Shown here: piece after piece, positions 7,232-14,414 of the stretch
Position numbering within the stretch: position 1 is the first letter of the stretch
How the letters are laid out: every line of letters starts with the position of its first letter
Virus record (IMG/VR): IMGVR_UViG_3300048091_000070
Coordinates: 1-44,124 of that record
Direction: 5' to 3' (one strand)
Source of the DNA: a virus
Length of the DNA stretch: 44,124 bases
Made by a program: the position numbers and the translations under genes
The notes under the pieces: generated by a model
Database searches by the model: none
The model's input: only the letters and a program-made list of their open reading frames with translations
Told to the model about the DNA's origin: nothing

Positions 7232-7665
7232 CAGGCCAGCAGCTTCGCGCCGTCTACGTTCAGCAGCTTGGCGATGTCGTTGAGCACAACCTGCTCCTGC
7301 GCACCGATGCCGTCCTGATCCGCAACGTCAGCCGCGATCAGGAACACGTCCTGACGCACGGACACGTCACGGGTCATCAGGGCCTCAATGAAGCGCTTGT
7401 TCTCCATGCGGCCCGCGCGGGACTTGGCGCGGCTGAGGGCGCCGTTGAGCGCCTCCTCAATCTGCGAGGAGTTGTAGGACGCCGAGACGATGGGGTTGGC
7501 CTGCATGCCCGCAATGGCAGCTTCGATTTCGCTGTCATCAATCGAGCCGTCGGCGGCGGTAACGTTAGCTGCGGCCGAAGCAACGCCCTTCAGGAAGGCC
7601 GCATCGCCCGCGTAGCTGTTGATGGTCTTTTTGGCTTTGGAGAGAAGATTGTCGAGGAGACCCAT
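7231..7665 (-). CDS. terB: TerB-like protein
   Basis: 144 residues with the TerB layout: an N-terminal helix (MGLLDNLLSKAKKTI), then two acidic calcium-loop-like repeats, TAADGSIDDSE (37-46) and ADQDGIGAQEQ (115-125), each followed by a helix. TerB (TerB_N-type/DjlA-like domain) binds divalent metal and membranes and works with TerC in tellurite/stress response complexes. A good ribosome site (AAGGAATATTGCT) precedes ATG 7665. Membrane micropeptides lie on both sides, and terC lies two genes downstream. Together they form a minimal Ter module. Other TerA/D/E/Z-type genes are absent from the window. Confidence 0.8.
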   Translation of the reverse strand: MGLLDNLLSKAKKTINSYAGDAAFLKGVASAAANVTAADGSIDDSEIEAAIAGMQANPIVSASYNSSQIEEALNGALSRAKSRAGRMENKRFIEALMTRDVSVRQDVFLIAADVADQDGIGAQEQVVLNDIAKLLNVDGAKLLA

Positions 7666-7687
7666 AGCAATATTCCTTTTTCAGTGC

Positions 7688-7801
7688 TCAGAAGAACCAG
7701 CGAGACACGGGCATTTTGCGCGTGATCTTCACGGTGATGATGATGAGGTATAGGACGCCGATGGCGCCCAAGAAGTTGTTGGCGAGTACAGCGACAATCA
7801 T
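7688..7801 (-). CDS. 37-residue membrane micropeptide
   Basis: Starts at ATG 7801, overlapping the stop of the 26-residue gene (ATGA), and ends with TGA at 7688-7690. The sequence has a hydrophobic helix (FLGAIGVLYLIIITV) followed by a basic tail KITRKMPVSRWFF, an N-out/C-in type signature by the positive-inside rule. Directly upstream of terB. Unknown function. Confidence 0.6.
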   Translation of the reverse strand: MIVAVLANNFLGAIGVLYLIIITVKITRKMPVSRWFF

Positions 7802-7878
7802 TCAAACCACACACAGATTGCGCAGCAGATGATGAGCGTGGCGCAGAACATGCCCACGATGAATTCAGCTTCGGTCAT
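7798..7878 (-). CDS. 26-residue membrane micropeptide
   Basis: ATG 7878 overlaps the stop of the zincin-like gene (ATGA) and its own TGA overlaps the next ATG. After an acidic start (MTEAEF) it is one Cys-rich hydrophobic helix (IVGMFCATLIICCAICVWF). It belongs to the same coupled chain as the 37-residue peptide and terB. Confidence 0.55.
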   Translation of the reverse strand: MTEAEFIVGMFCATLIICCAICVWFE

Positions 7879-8234
7879 GGTGACTTCTTCAGTCCTCGTT
7901 TGATCCAGTTGAGTAGCTTGGGATTGTCGCGGAACAGCGAGACAAGGCCGGTCTCAAAGGCCACAACCACAACCTCCTCCTCGTAGCCATCAGGCTCCGA
8001 AGGGGTTAGCTCCTTGTCATCGTGAATGACGTGGAGCAGCTCATGGATAACGGTACCCACGAGCCGCTCGGGAGATTGGTGGTTAGCTGGCCAAATAGTT
8101 ATCTCGGCCTTGTCGTAGTTGGTCTCTCCGTAGTCCTCACTAGGACCCGGATCGACCTTGATGCGCCAATCGTAGGCACCAACCTTGATCCTGCGAGGAA
8201 GGGTCTTGAGGACCGCTTCCACATCAGGGGTCAT
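7875..8234 (-). CDS. Zincin-like metallopeptidase
   Basis: 119 residues from ATG 8234, one base after the previous stop; the frame is open upstream but that part overlaps the 63-residue gene and lacks protein character. The motif VIHELLHVIHDD gives HExxH at 64-68 with a further His71, and acidic residues EEE (85-87) could supply the third ligand. An N-terminal segment with YDWRIKVDPG and DKAEITIWP is typical of small phage/SprT- or ImmA-like zinc peptidases. Substrate unknown. Its stop overlaps the first membrane micropeptide, so it is translationally tied to the Ter module. Confidence 0.7.
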   Translation of the reverse strand: MTPDVEAVLKTLPRRIKVGAYDWRIKVDPGPSEDYGETNYDKAEITIWPANHQSPERLVGTVIHELLHVIHDDKELTPSEPDGYEEEVVVVAFETGLVSLFRDNPKLLNWIKRGLKKSP

Positions 8235-8235
8235 G

Positions 8236-8427
8236 TTAGAGCGTCGTGTCGAGGTGCAGCGGCTGGTAGTCAGCTGCGGAGCCATCAGGGAAGAACGCCG
8301 AAACGCGAGCGTCCGTGATGAGCATATCGATACCAAAGGCCCGAAGGATGCCGGTGAGGCGCTCAGCGACTTCCTCGCCAGTGAGCTTGGGCGCGTTACC
8401 GAAGTCAAACTTATTGATGTAGTCCAT
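8236..8427 (-). CDS. 63-residue protein, unknown
   Basis: 63 residues, helical in the middle (LTGEEVAERLTGILRAFGI) and strand-like at the end (ARVSAFFPDGS). It sits between the RNA ligase (2 bases upstream) and the zincin-like gene (1 base downstream), so it is part of a tight operon. No family recognised. Confidence 0.6.
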   Translation of the reverse strand: MDYINKFDFGNAPKLTGEEVAERLTGILRAFGIDMLITDARVSAFFPDGSAADYQPLHLDTTL

Positions 8428-8429
8428 AG

Positions 8430-9035
8430 CTATGCGGCCTCCTTGTGCCGGTCATCGAAGGTTTTCTTGAAGGATGCGCGAGAGGCGCTGTGGTAGACCA
8501 CGATGCCCTCGGGGTTCATAAAGCCGGGGACAGCCTGTGAGCCTTGAACCCACAGCGTCTCCATGACTATTTCGATAGCTGCGGTAGAGAACTCGCCGCT
8601 GTGGAGCACAGGCACCACATCGACACACGCGGGCCTCGGGCGATCTGCGGGCCAACGGCTGGTGTCGAACAGAGCGAAGCGGCGCTCAGCTAAGCCGTAG
8701 GTGCGTTGGATGCCCCGGCCGTACCACTCACCGAAGTGTCGGCCCTCGCCAAGCTGAAACAGCTCCTCGGCGTGCTCCTTCACCCAGCTAGCGAAACCGT
8801 AGTTGTCGGTCTCTTTACCTGGAGTGATAAGGCGCGTTCGTGAGCCTGCGTACATCCAGAGCCCGTTGCTGCTAGTTGCCAACGGGTTCTCTTGGGCGAG
8901 CGCTTCGTAAAGCTCGCCCTCGGTGCTGTCAGGGTCCACGATGTAGACCTGTGCATTGGTTCCATCGAGCTTCTCGGTAATCGTGCAGCCCCTTGAAAGT
9001 CGGGCAAGCTTCGGGAACGGTTGGAAAACAGTCAC
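8430..9035 (-). CDS. RNA ligase (Rnl2-like nucleotidyltransferase)
   Basis: 201 residues. Ligase motif I is TEKLDGTNAQV with adenylated Lys22. FGEWYGRGIQRTYG (101-114) fits motif III, PEGIVVY (175-181) motif IV and SFKKTF (188-193) motif V. The Asn in KxDGTN is typical of the RNA_ligase family rather than ATP DNA ligases, and the protein has only the catalytic domain. Such enzymes reseal broken RNA, for example tRNAs cut by host anticodon nucleases during phage attack. The phage also carries a tRNA-Asn gene. The N-terminus overlaps the end of the upstream 29-residue frame by 4 bases. Confidence 0.85.
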   Translation of the reverse strand: MTVFQPFPKLARLSRGCTITEKLDGTNAQVYIVDPDSTEGELYEALAQENPLATSSNGLWMYAGSRTRLITPGKETDNYGFASWVKEHAEELFQLGEGRHFGEWYGRGIQRTYGLAERRFALFDTSRWPADRPRPACVDVVPVLHSGEFSTAAIEIVMETLWVQGSQAVPGFMNPEGIVVYHSASRASFKKTFDDRHKEAA

Positions 9036-9121
9036 GTATTCTCCACTGCCTTGTTGAGAGCAGCAATCAGGTCGTAGACTTGGCCAAGCGTTAGCTCGAC
9101 CACGTCAGCACGATCCGTCAT
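9032..9121 (-). CDS. 29-residue peptide, unknown
   Basis: The frame is open to 9322, but upstream codons lie in an apparently untranslated stretch. ATG 9121 has AAGAGAA in front and gives a 29-residue helical peptide (MTDRADVVELTLGQVYDLIA...). Its stop overlaps the RNA ligase ATG (ATGA), so it may act mainly as a translation leader for the ligase. Confidence 0.45.
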   Translation of the reverse strand: MTDRADVVELTLGQVYDLIAALNKAVENT

Positions 9122-9197
9122 GTTCTCTTGTTTGATGATAAGGGTTTCTTCAGCGCGGCTCTTGAAGCGCCTAGCCCACCACACGTCCAACAGCGGT

Positions 9198-9227
9198 GAC
9201 CCCGGAAGAGTTTTGGCCCCCGGGGTC
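9198..9227 (-). other. Perfect 8-bp inverted repeat upstream of the RNA ligase unit
   Basis: GACCCCGG (9198-9205) and CCGGGGTC (9220-9227) are perfect inverted copies around a 14-base loop. It lies in a 163-base stretch without genes (9122-9284), between the HNH endonuclease gene and the 29-residue frame. No T-run follows on the transcribed strand, so it is more likely a processing or stability hairpin than a terminator. Confidence 0.5.
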
Positions 9228-9284
9228 TTGACGGTTTCTGCTGCTGGTATTTGGTAGCTAGTGCCGTGCGCGTCCGTAGTAGAC

Positions 9285-9722
9285 TTACAGGCCAAGCAGT
9301 GCCTCTTCTGGGGTCCAGCCATTCTTCAGGCGGAACCGCAACGTCGTGTCCGGGATGCCGGTCTTACGGCTCCATTCGGCGCGCGTCATGGTTTCTCCGT
9401 TCAAGGTGATAAGATGGTTGTTACGTCGGTTAGACTGTTGTTCTAACGGGGAGGCCCAGCGGCAGTTATCCTTGCTGTAGGGTCCGTTGTTGTCCTTTCG
9501 ATCAAGCGTGCATCCTTCTGGTCGTGGTCCCATGTCATCCACGAATTGCCAGAAGTCGTCCCACGCTGGATCGACTGTGATGCCACGCGCCCCATAGTTC
9601 TTGTATTTGTTGTTCTTCGGGCTACGGCATCGCTGACGCATCAACGTCCACGTAACATACAGCGGATGGTCCCTACGCCGCCTCGCGACCAAGCAATACC
9701 TCGTGTAGCATCCCCTGCACAT
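9285..9722 (-). CDS. HNH-type homing endonuclease
   Basis: The frame is up to 145 residues from ATG 9722, which would overlap the upstream gene by 50 bases; a TTG/ATG start about 27 codons later is also possible. The core has LYVTWTLMRQRC, NYGARGITVDPAW, then CTLDRKDNNGPYSKDNCRW and a run of basic residues (EQQSNRRNN). This is the layout of phage HNH/His-Me-finger homing endonucleases I know. A C-terminal helix-turn-helix-like segment (MTRAEWSRKTGIPDTTLRF) probably binds DNA. It sits between two metabolic genes with extra non-coding DNA behind it, consistent with insertion as a selfish element. Confidence 0.75.
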   Translation of the reverse strand: MCRGCYTRYCLVARRRRDHPLYVTWTLMRQRCRSPKNNKYKNYGARGITVDPAWDDFWQFVDDMGPRPEGCTLDRKDNNGPYSKDNCRWASPLEQQSNRRNNHLITLNGETMTRAEWSRKTGIPDTTLRFRLKNGWTPEEALLGL

Positions 9723-10092
9723 TGAACAGGAGCGCGCACAGTTCTTCTGTGCTGTACTCGCCTGCCCTGTGCCCCTTCCAAACAGCGAAGAAGTGGCGGA
9801 ACATGCTCTTCATGTAGACGCTGCGCCCCATGCCGCGCTGCCAGTTGTCGCTGTCACGCATGGTGCCATCAGGCATCTTGCGCTTACCGTGCATGTACTT
9901 GGCGAACTCCTCCAGCACGAGCGGCGAGAGGAAGCCCTCAAAGTCCAGCTTGTTCTCGTCAAGGTCACGGGTGGCCCCGGTAGAGAACGTGCGGACCAGC
10001 GGATTACTCTTCTTCAGCATCTCCTCAGCGAATGCCGCCGCCTCCGCTTCCCTCTCTTCCTCAAACCTGTCCAGTGTCTTCTGTGATGGCAT
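9673..10092 (-). CDS. DUF5664 (dATP/dGTP diphosphohydrolase-like) protein
   Basis: 139 residues. The segment STGATRDLDENKLDFEGFLS, then EEFAKYMHGKRKM and DSDNWQRG, matches what I know of DUF5664, annotated as a dATP/dGTP diphosphohydrolase domain related to MazG-like enzymes. Some relatives feed 2-aminoadenine (Z) genomes, but no PurZ-like gene is seen here, so general nucleotide-pool control is more likely. ATG 10092 overlaps the stop of the nucleotidase gene. Confidence 0.65.
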   Translation of the reverse strand: MPSQKTLDRFEEEREAEAAAFAEEMLKKSNPLVRTFSTGATRDLDENKLDFEGFLSPLVLEEFAKYMHGKRKMPDGTMRDSDNWQRGMGRSVYMKSMFRHFFAVWKGHRAGEYSTEELCALLFNVQGMLHEVLLGREAA

Positions 10093-10568
10093 CAGTCAAT
10101 AATCCCCAATGCTTGCAGCGCCCCAATGGAGCGCGCGGCTGACGTGTGAATGATGTAGGTGCCTCCCTTAGCTATCCAGGCTTCCCGATTGACGGCTCGG
10201 TCATCGATCAGGATGTCCCCGGGCTTGCAGAAGTTCGGCTTGTCCTTGGTCAGACAGGTAATGACCGGGTAATCGCCAAGGTAATCCTCAACCCATTCGA
10301 GCTTCTGCTTTGCGACCTCGTCACCGTTGGTGCTCGGGATCGCTGTGAGGATCACGGGATCGAGGTGGTTAACAGGGTGCAGCAGGTCCCAGCAGTCGGT
10401 CATGGGCTGAAGGTCGCGGAAGAAGGCCGGGTCCTCGTTGATCTTGTCCCAGAATTTCCCAGAGCCCCAAACGAACTCGTACTTGTAGATGTTGTCGGTG
10501 CCCATTGCGGCGCCAGCTGCCTTGTCGAAGTCAGCTAAGACTCCGTCGAGGTCGAGATAGAGTGTCAT
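10092..10568 (-). CDS. HAD-family 5'(3')-deoxyribonucleotidase-like phosphatase
   Basis: 158 residues from ATG 10568, which overlaps the exonuclease stop (ATGA); the frame is open for 100 more codons upstream, but these are the reverse shadow of the exonuclease gene. HAD motif I is YLDLDGVLADF with Asp6 and Asp8, motif II LTAIPS, then KDKPNFCKPGDILIDDR as motifs III/IV. This fits 5'(3')-deoxyribonucleotidases that remove phosphate from dNMPs or phosphorylated modified nucleotides. Likely works with the neighbouring DUF5664 protein in nucleotide metabolism during replication. Confidence 0.8.
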   Translation of the reverse strand: MTLYLDLDGVLADFDKAAGAAMGTDNIYKYEFVWGSGKFWDKINEDPAFFRDLQPMTDCWDLLHPVNHLDPVILTAIPSTNGDEVAKQKLEWVEDYLGDYPVITCLTKDKPNFCKPGDILIDDRAVNREAWIAKGGTYIIHTSAARSIGALQALGIID

Positions 10569-11302
10569 GTCGGTGTCCAGAGTTTCGGTTGTTTCTTCGT
10601 CCTGTCCCAATCGTCCCATCGGAGAATGCGGGCCAAGCGGGCGTTGCGGAGTGCGTCTTCTTCGGTGAGCCTTTTGCGCTCGTAGGCAACAACTACGCGC
10701 CGCCACACCGCCTCCTCTGCGGAGTTGTCGAGTATCTTCTTGGCTCCTACAGGCCCCATACCCGGACAGCCCTTGAAGCCGTCCACGGCATCCCCGGTCA
10801 GCGTCTGGAACATGTGCCAGTAGTCGGCTTCTTCCTTGGTGACGTTGAGAACCTCGTCCCCTGTCCAAATCTTGGCCGGGATGGTCTTCATGTCCTTGTC
10901 TTGGGACACGATGATGCAGTTAGCTCCCGGCTTGGTAGCTAGGATGCCCATGACATCGTCGGCCTCAAGGCCCGGGAATGCTTGGGTGCTGTAGGTGTCG
11001 TCGGCCTCGCTACGCAGCGCCGCGTAACAGAGGGGCTTACGCTTCTCCTGTCGGCTAGCCTTGTAGGAAGGGTCGATAGCTAGCCGGAAGTTCGGAGTGT
11101 CATAGGTGCCGGAGAAGCAGAGCTTGATGTCCTGCGTGTGGAAGCGCTGCGCTAGCTTGTCGATAGAGCCCGCGAAGTCAGACCAGCACGCCTCCTCGTT
11201 AGCCTGAAGGACGTGGTTGTAATCGTCCCAGCGAATGTCCAGTTCGTTAGCTACGCAGGCCCGGAAGAGGTACTCGTCGCCGTCGATTAGAAGGGTGGTC
11301 AT
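10565..11302 (-). CDS. 5'-3' exonuclease (PIN/FEN type, T7 gp6-like role)
   Basis: 245 residues. Metal-binding acidic motifs are seen: LLIDGDEYLFRA, GLEADDVMGI, VSQDKDMKTI, and GDAVDGFKGCPGMGPVGAKK, the helix-3-turn-helix DNA-binding motif. It probably degrades host DNA and removes RNA primers, as gp6 does in T7. It lies downstream of the DNA polymerase, separated by three small genes, and overlaps genes on both sides (ATGA). Confidence 0.9.
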   Translation of the reverse strand: MTTLLIDGDEYLFRACVANELDIRWDDYNHVLQANEEACWSDFAGSIDKLAQRFHTQDIKLCFSGTYDTPNFRLAIDPSYKASRQEKRKPLCYAALRSEADDTYSTQAFPGLEADDVMGILATKPGANCIIVSQDKDMKTIPAKIWTGDEVLNVTKEEADYWHMFQTLTGDAVDGFKGCPGMGPVGAKKILDNSAEEAVWRRVVVAYERKRLTEEDALRNARLARILRWDDWDRTKKQPKLWTPT

Positions 11303-11463
11303 CGCTGCTCCAAGTCCTGCGCGAGCGCATACGCTGCCTCGCGTGTCATGTGGATTTCAGCGATTACGTCCAAGCCCTCTGTGAAGCGGAGGACCTTTCG
11401 GTCCCCCTTGGTCTCCACCTCGAACTTGAGCGGACCATCAACGAACTCATGATAGCCGTCCAT
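11299..11463 (-). CDS. 54-residue protein, unknown
   Basis: Begins at ATG 11463, which overlaps the upstream stop (TGATG). The frame is open further upstream, but that part overlaps the acidic repeat gene and lacks protein character. Pattern: strands KFEVETKGDRKVLRF and LDVIAEIHM, then a helix TREAAYALAQDLEQ. The TGA overlaps the exonuclease ATG. A beta-beta-alpha small protein of unknown role. Confidence 0.6.
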   Translation of the reverse strand: MDGYHEFVDGPLKFEVETKGDRKVLRFTEGLDVIAEIHMTREAAYALAQDLEQR

Positions 11464-11849
11464 CACCGGATGCCGTGCATCTCTTCGATCCACGAGCCAT
11501 CGTCGTTGAGGAGCCGCGTGCCCTCGGTCCACTCGTGGATGCGGGGCGGCTCATCGAACGCTGCGCCAAACGCTGCGGTCTCAGCGGCGCGGAGTTCAGC
11601 CTCTGCTTGGCCATCCTCGTAGCCATCGTCGTAGCTATCAGCGGCGCCGTCGTTGTAGCCTTCGTCGTACCCTTGGGCTTTGCCGTCATCGTAGCCTGCG
11701 TCGTAGGCATCCGCTTCTTGTTCGTCCGACAGCTGAGCCACGTCACCGCGCCCCACCTTGACGCCCGCCTGAAAGGCTTCCTCGGCCAGAGCCTCAACCT
11801 CAGCAACCAGCGCCTTCGCCTGTTCCTTCGACAGAATGAAATATTGCAT
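11463..11849 (-). CDS. Acidic protein with YDxGYxDG repeats
   Basis: 128 residues. An N-terminal helix (MQYFILSKEQAKALVAEVEA) is followed by about four tandem units of the type YDAGYDDG, YDEGYNDG and YDDGYEDG (residues 49-80), then a C-terminal segment with HEWTEGTRLLNDDGSW. Repeated Gly-Tyr-x-Asp-Gly helices of this kind occur in uncharacterised phage proteins and in Yae1-like repeats. ATG 11849 has GAGGGAAAC in front and lies inside the end of the upstream gene. Function unknown. Confidence 0.65.
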   Translation of the reverse strand: MQYFILSKEQAKALVAEVEALAEEAFQAGVKVGRGDVAQLSDEQEADAYDAGYDDGKAQGYDEGYNDGAADSYDDGYEDGQAEAELRAAETAAFGAAFDEPPRIHEWTEGTRLLNDDGSWIEEMHGIR

Positions 11850-12048
11850 TGTTTCCCTCGTTTAGAAGTACCAACCCCTTGCTCGTCACGCGCCAATCTC
11901 GGCCGAACGTGTGAGGGGTTATTTCTGTTGTGATGAGCCCCATAGAGGCAGCCATAGCTACAAGGTCCGCGTCTCGGCGGGCGGTGTTGCTCTGGATTGC
12001 TAAAGGGCGTTCGTAGATGACTTGCAGCAGGGTATGCAGGCGGTCCAT
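11800..12048 (-). CDS. 82-residue winged-helix-like protein
   Basis: Starts at ATG 12048, sharing a base with the DNA polymerase stop (TAATG). The pattern HTLLQVIYERPLAIQSN, DADLVAMAASMGLI, then RDWRVTSKGLVLLNE resembles a winged helix in which the final helix follows a strand pair (WRVTSKGLVLL). It overlaps the next gene by 50 bases. Possibly DNA-binding; no family assigned. Confidence 0.5.
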   Translation of the reverse strand: MDRLHTLLQVIYERPLAIQSNTARRDADLVAMAASMGLITTEITPHTFGRDWRVTSKGLVLLNEGNNAIFHSVEGTGEGAGC

Positions 12049-14030
12049 TAGTGGGTATCCGCCCAGCTATCCCCAATGCTGTACTCGCTGTCCAAACGGA
12101 TACGGAAGCCGTAGGGCTCACCCGCCTTCTGCGCGCACGCTACGAGCGTCTCACCAACGAAGTCGGCGTATTGCTCGCGGCAGGCCACTTGGTACTCGTC
12201 GTGGACCCACGCAGCGAAGAAGAAGTCTTCACCGGGCTTGATGAAGCCGGATAGTTCATCGTAGGCATTGCATCCCCATTCTTTGCAGAGGATCGCCCCG
12301 GCGTTCTGGATCAACGTATTGAGCGCTGCGAACTCTTTGCGCAACGGGATCAACCGCCCATCCAAGCCCTTCACTGCCCCGCGCTGCTTTACCCTATCGG
12401 CAAGCTGTGTGTTTAGTTGCTTGTAGCCTGTGATGCCTTCAGAGAACCGCTTGCGGGCGGTGCCTCCAACCTGCTTGAGCTTAGCTTCGCTCGGGGCGAG
12501 GTCGTCACCAAAGAACTGCCGGTAGATATCGATGCCCTCTTGGCCCGCATTGTTGCGAGCATTCAGGAGAGCTTCGTGAATGATAGCCCCAGCTTTGATG
12601 TCTCCTGCCCCGTAGACGGTGGCATAGACGAACACCTTGGCGCAGTCTTCTCTAAGGATGATGTGTAGCTGGTTGTGCTTATCTCGCGCCGTGTCAGGAG
12701 GAAGGAGACCAAGCGCGAGAACAGTAGACCAATGCGGATCGCCTTCAAGAAGCGTGCGGCCATAGGCCCCTCCGTCGTAGTATGAGAGATAATGAGCGAG
12801 CCCACGCAGCTCCAACCCTTGCATGTCGGCGCCCACGAGCTTGTAGCCCGGTGGCACAATGAACAGGCTGCGGAAGTTCGAGCCGTACGGTTTCTTAGCT
12901 GACGGGACTTGCGCGAGATTGGGCGAGAAGTGCGCCCCGCGTCCCGTTATGGTCCCCATAGGGTTGATGCGGCCATGTATCCTTCCGTCTTCTCGCACTG
13001 CTGCCATGAGGCTCTGTTTGGAGCCGGTCAGCTGCGAGAGGCGCTTGGTGAGCATCAGGTACTCGCCAACGCCATGTAGCTCGGGAAACCTAGCTACGGC
13101 GCCCTCAATGGTCTCCTCGTCCAACAGGGGGCTTCCGCCATCCGTGAACTTGGTGGGCTTCCACCCGCGCTCCTTGAGCACCTTGGCGATGTGTTGGCGT
13201 GAGCCCGGGTTGAACTCGACGGTCTTCATTTTGATGAAGCCTACGCCCTTCTTGTACCCGCGCTTTGCATCGTCCTTCTTGGGGACGAACCACGCCTTAG
13301 CTGGATCGGGTGAGATAGGTTGCTCCCACGAGCCGAACTCGGCCTTCAGCTTCTGCTCCAGCTGGTACTGCTTCTCTAACAGCTCGACGTGGAGCCGCCC
13401 TGCGGCGGCGAAGTCAAAAGGGAAGCCTGACTCCTCAATGTGCTCACACAGGTCAGCTATGCGGTGCTCCAGCACGATAGCTTTCTGCGGGTACTTGTCG
13501 GGGTTGAACTTCTTGTAGAGCAGGAAATTCAAGCGAACGTCCTGCATCATGTAGTCCATCATGGCATCCGAGAACTCGGCCCATATGAACCGCTGGATAG
13601 CTACCTCGTCCGTGTAGCCAAGGGCTACCGCTTCCTGGCGCTTCACTTCGGCATAGTCGCCTTTGTGCTCGCCTAGCCTGTGGCCCCACGCGGCCAGCGA
13701 ATGCTTCCCGACGTACTCAGAGGGGACGCCGACGTCGTTCGCCTTCAGGGCCGGATACATCAGCCGCGACACAACAAGCGTGTCCGTGACCTTCTGGCCC
13801 GCCTTGGGCACGAAGGCCCCCAGCTTCTTCAGGGCCGGGATATCGAAGGCTTTGATGTTGTGGCCAATGAGTTCGTCGGCCTCTTGGAGCCGCGCGATAG
13901 CTCGGGGCACCTCAGCAGGGCCGTAGCTGCTCTCGACGCCCGTATCAACGTCAACGATGCCGATGCAGTGGACTTTGGAAGCTACGTAGAGAAGGCCATC
14001 CGTTTCGATGTCGAATAGGAGCCTAGCCAC
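12048..14030 (-). CDS. DNA polymerase, family A (T7 gp5-like)
   Basis: 660 residues. The N-terminal 3'-5' exonuclease has LLFDIETDG (Exo I) and ELIGHNIKAFDIPAL (Exo II). The polymerase part has motif A VGADMQGLELRGLAHY, motif B around KVFVYATVYGAGD, and motif C AAWVHDEYQVAC. Length is close to T7 gp5 (704). It replicates the phage genome together with the primase-helicase and SSB on the same transcript; in T7, host thioredoxin is the processivity factor. Part of a fully packed operon. Confidence 0.95.
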   Translation of the reverse strand: MARLLFDIETDGLLYVASKVHCIGIVDVDTGVESSYGPAEVPRAIARLQEADELIGHNIKAFDIPALKKLGAFVPKAGQKVTDTLVVSRLMYPALKANDVGVPSEYVGKHSLAAWGHRLGEHKGDYAEVKRQEAVALGYTDEVAIQRFIWAEFSDAMMDYMMQDVRLNFLLYKKFNPDKYPQKAIVLEHRIADLCEHIEESGFPFDFAAAGRLHVELLEKQYQLEQKLKAEFGSWEQPISPDPAKAWFVPKKDDAKRGYKKGVGFIKMKTVEFNPGSRQHIAKVLKERGWKPTKFTDGGSPLLDEETIEGAVARFPELHGVGEYLMLTKRLSQLTGSKQSLMAAVREDGRIHGRINPMGTITGRGAHFSPNLAQVPSAKKPYGSNFRSLFIVPPGYKLVGADMQGLELRGLAHYLSYYDGGAYGRTLLEGDPHWSTVLALGLLPPDTARDKHNQLHIILREDCAKVFVYATVYGAGDIKAGAIIHEALLNARNNAGQEGIDIYRQFFGDDLAPSEAKLKQVGGTARKRFSEGITGYKQLNTQLADRVKQRGAVKGLDGRLIPLRKEFAALNTLIQNAGAILCKEWGCNAYDELSGFIKPGEDFFFAAWVHDEYQVACREQYADFVGETLVACAQKAGEPYGFRIRLDSEYSIGDSWADTH

Positions 14031-14253
14031 CGCCCCTCGCCTTCATCATGTGGTCGGCGTGCTCATAGGCAACCCGCGTATAGAACTCCGGGTTATGTGC
14101 GCTGTTGTTAGCCAGAAGGCCCGCCAGCGCCTGCCCCGCGAAGTAATCGCGCAGGGTCATGCCTAAATGGTAATGGCTATCCGTCTCCAAGGGGAACGCG
14201 GTCTCCAGCGCCTCTTCCTCTTCGTCAGTTTCAATAATCACCACGTACTCCAC
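14023..14253 (-). CDS. Conserved small phage protein, unknown
   Basis: 76 residues: an acidic start (IIETDEEEEALE), then LRDYFAGQALAGLLANN and YTRVAYEHADHMMKAR. The DYFAxQAL...AYxxAD pattern is common in small proteins encoded by phages and prophages, always without known role. It overlaps the DNA polymerase start by 8 bases. Confidence 0.65.
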   Translation of the reverse strand: MEYVVIIETDEEEEALETAFPLETDSHYHLGMTLRDYFAGQALAGLLANNSAHNPEFYTRVAYEHADHMMKARGGG

Positions 14254-14414
14254 AGGTAGTCCGCAATCTGGGTATGTCGCACAAAGGCAACCATATCTTT
14301 ACGGCGATACGCCTTGACCGCCTGTTCCCCGTGCCAAGCGGCAGCATTCGCGCGCCGCGTCATTGTCTGACGCTGCTCTTGCGGGATCGCCGCACTCAAA
14401 TCTTGCAGTTTCAT
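14238..14414 (-). CDS. 58-residue protein overlapping the endonuclease VII gene
   Basis: ATG 14414 has a strong site AGAAAGGG eight bases upstream. The product is 58 residues, with MKLQDLSAAIPQEQRQTMTR, then AWHGEQAVKAYRRKDMVAF and a C-terminal YLWSTW. It looks protein-like (amphipathic helices). It overlaps the last 116 bases of the endonuclease VII-like gene in another frame, and the first 16 bases of the next gene. Confidence 0.55.
   Translation of the reverse strand: MKLQDLSAAIPQEQRQTMTRRANAAAWHGEQAVKAYRRKDMVAFVRHTQIADYLWSTW

Noticed and set aside
9673-10092. Evidence for a Z (2-aminoadenine) genome from the DUF5664 protein
   Set aside because: No PurZ-like synthetase or other Z-pathway partner was recognised in the window.
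10569-10868. 100-residue N-terminal extension of the HAD nucleotidase
   Set aside because: The Arg/Gly-rich sequence is an out-of-frame reading of the exonuclease gene; the ATGA overlap start at 10568 gives the normal family start.
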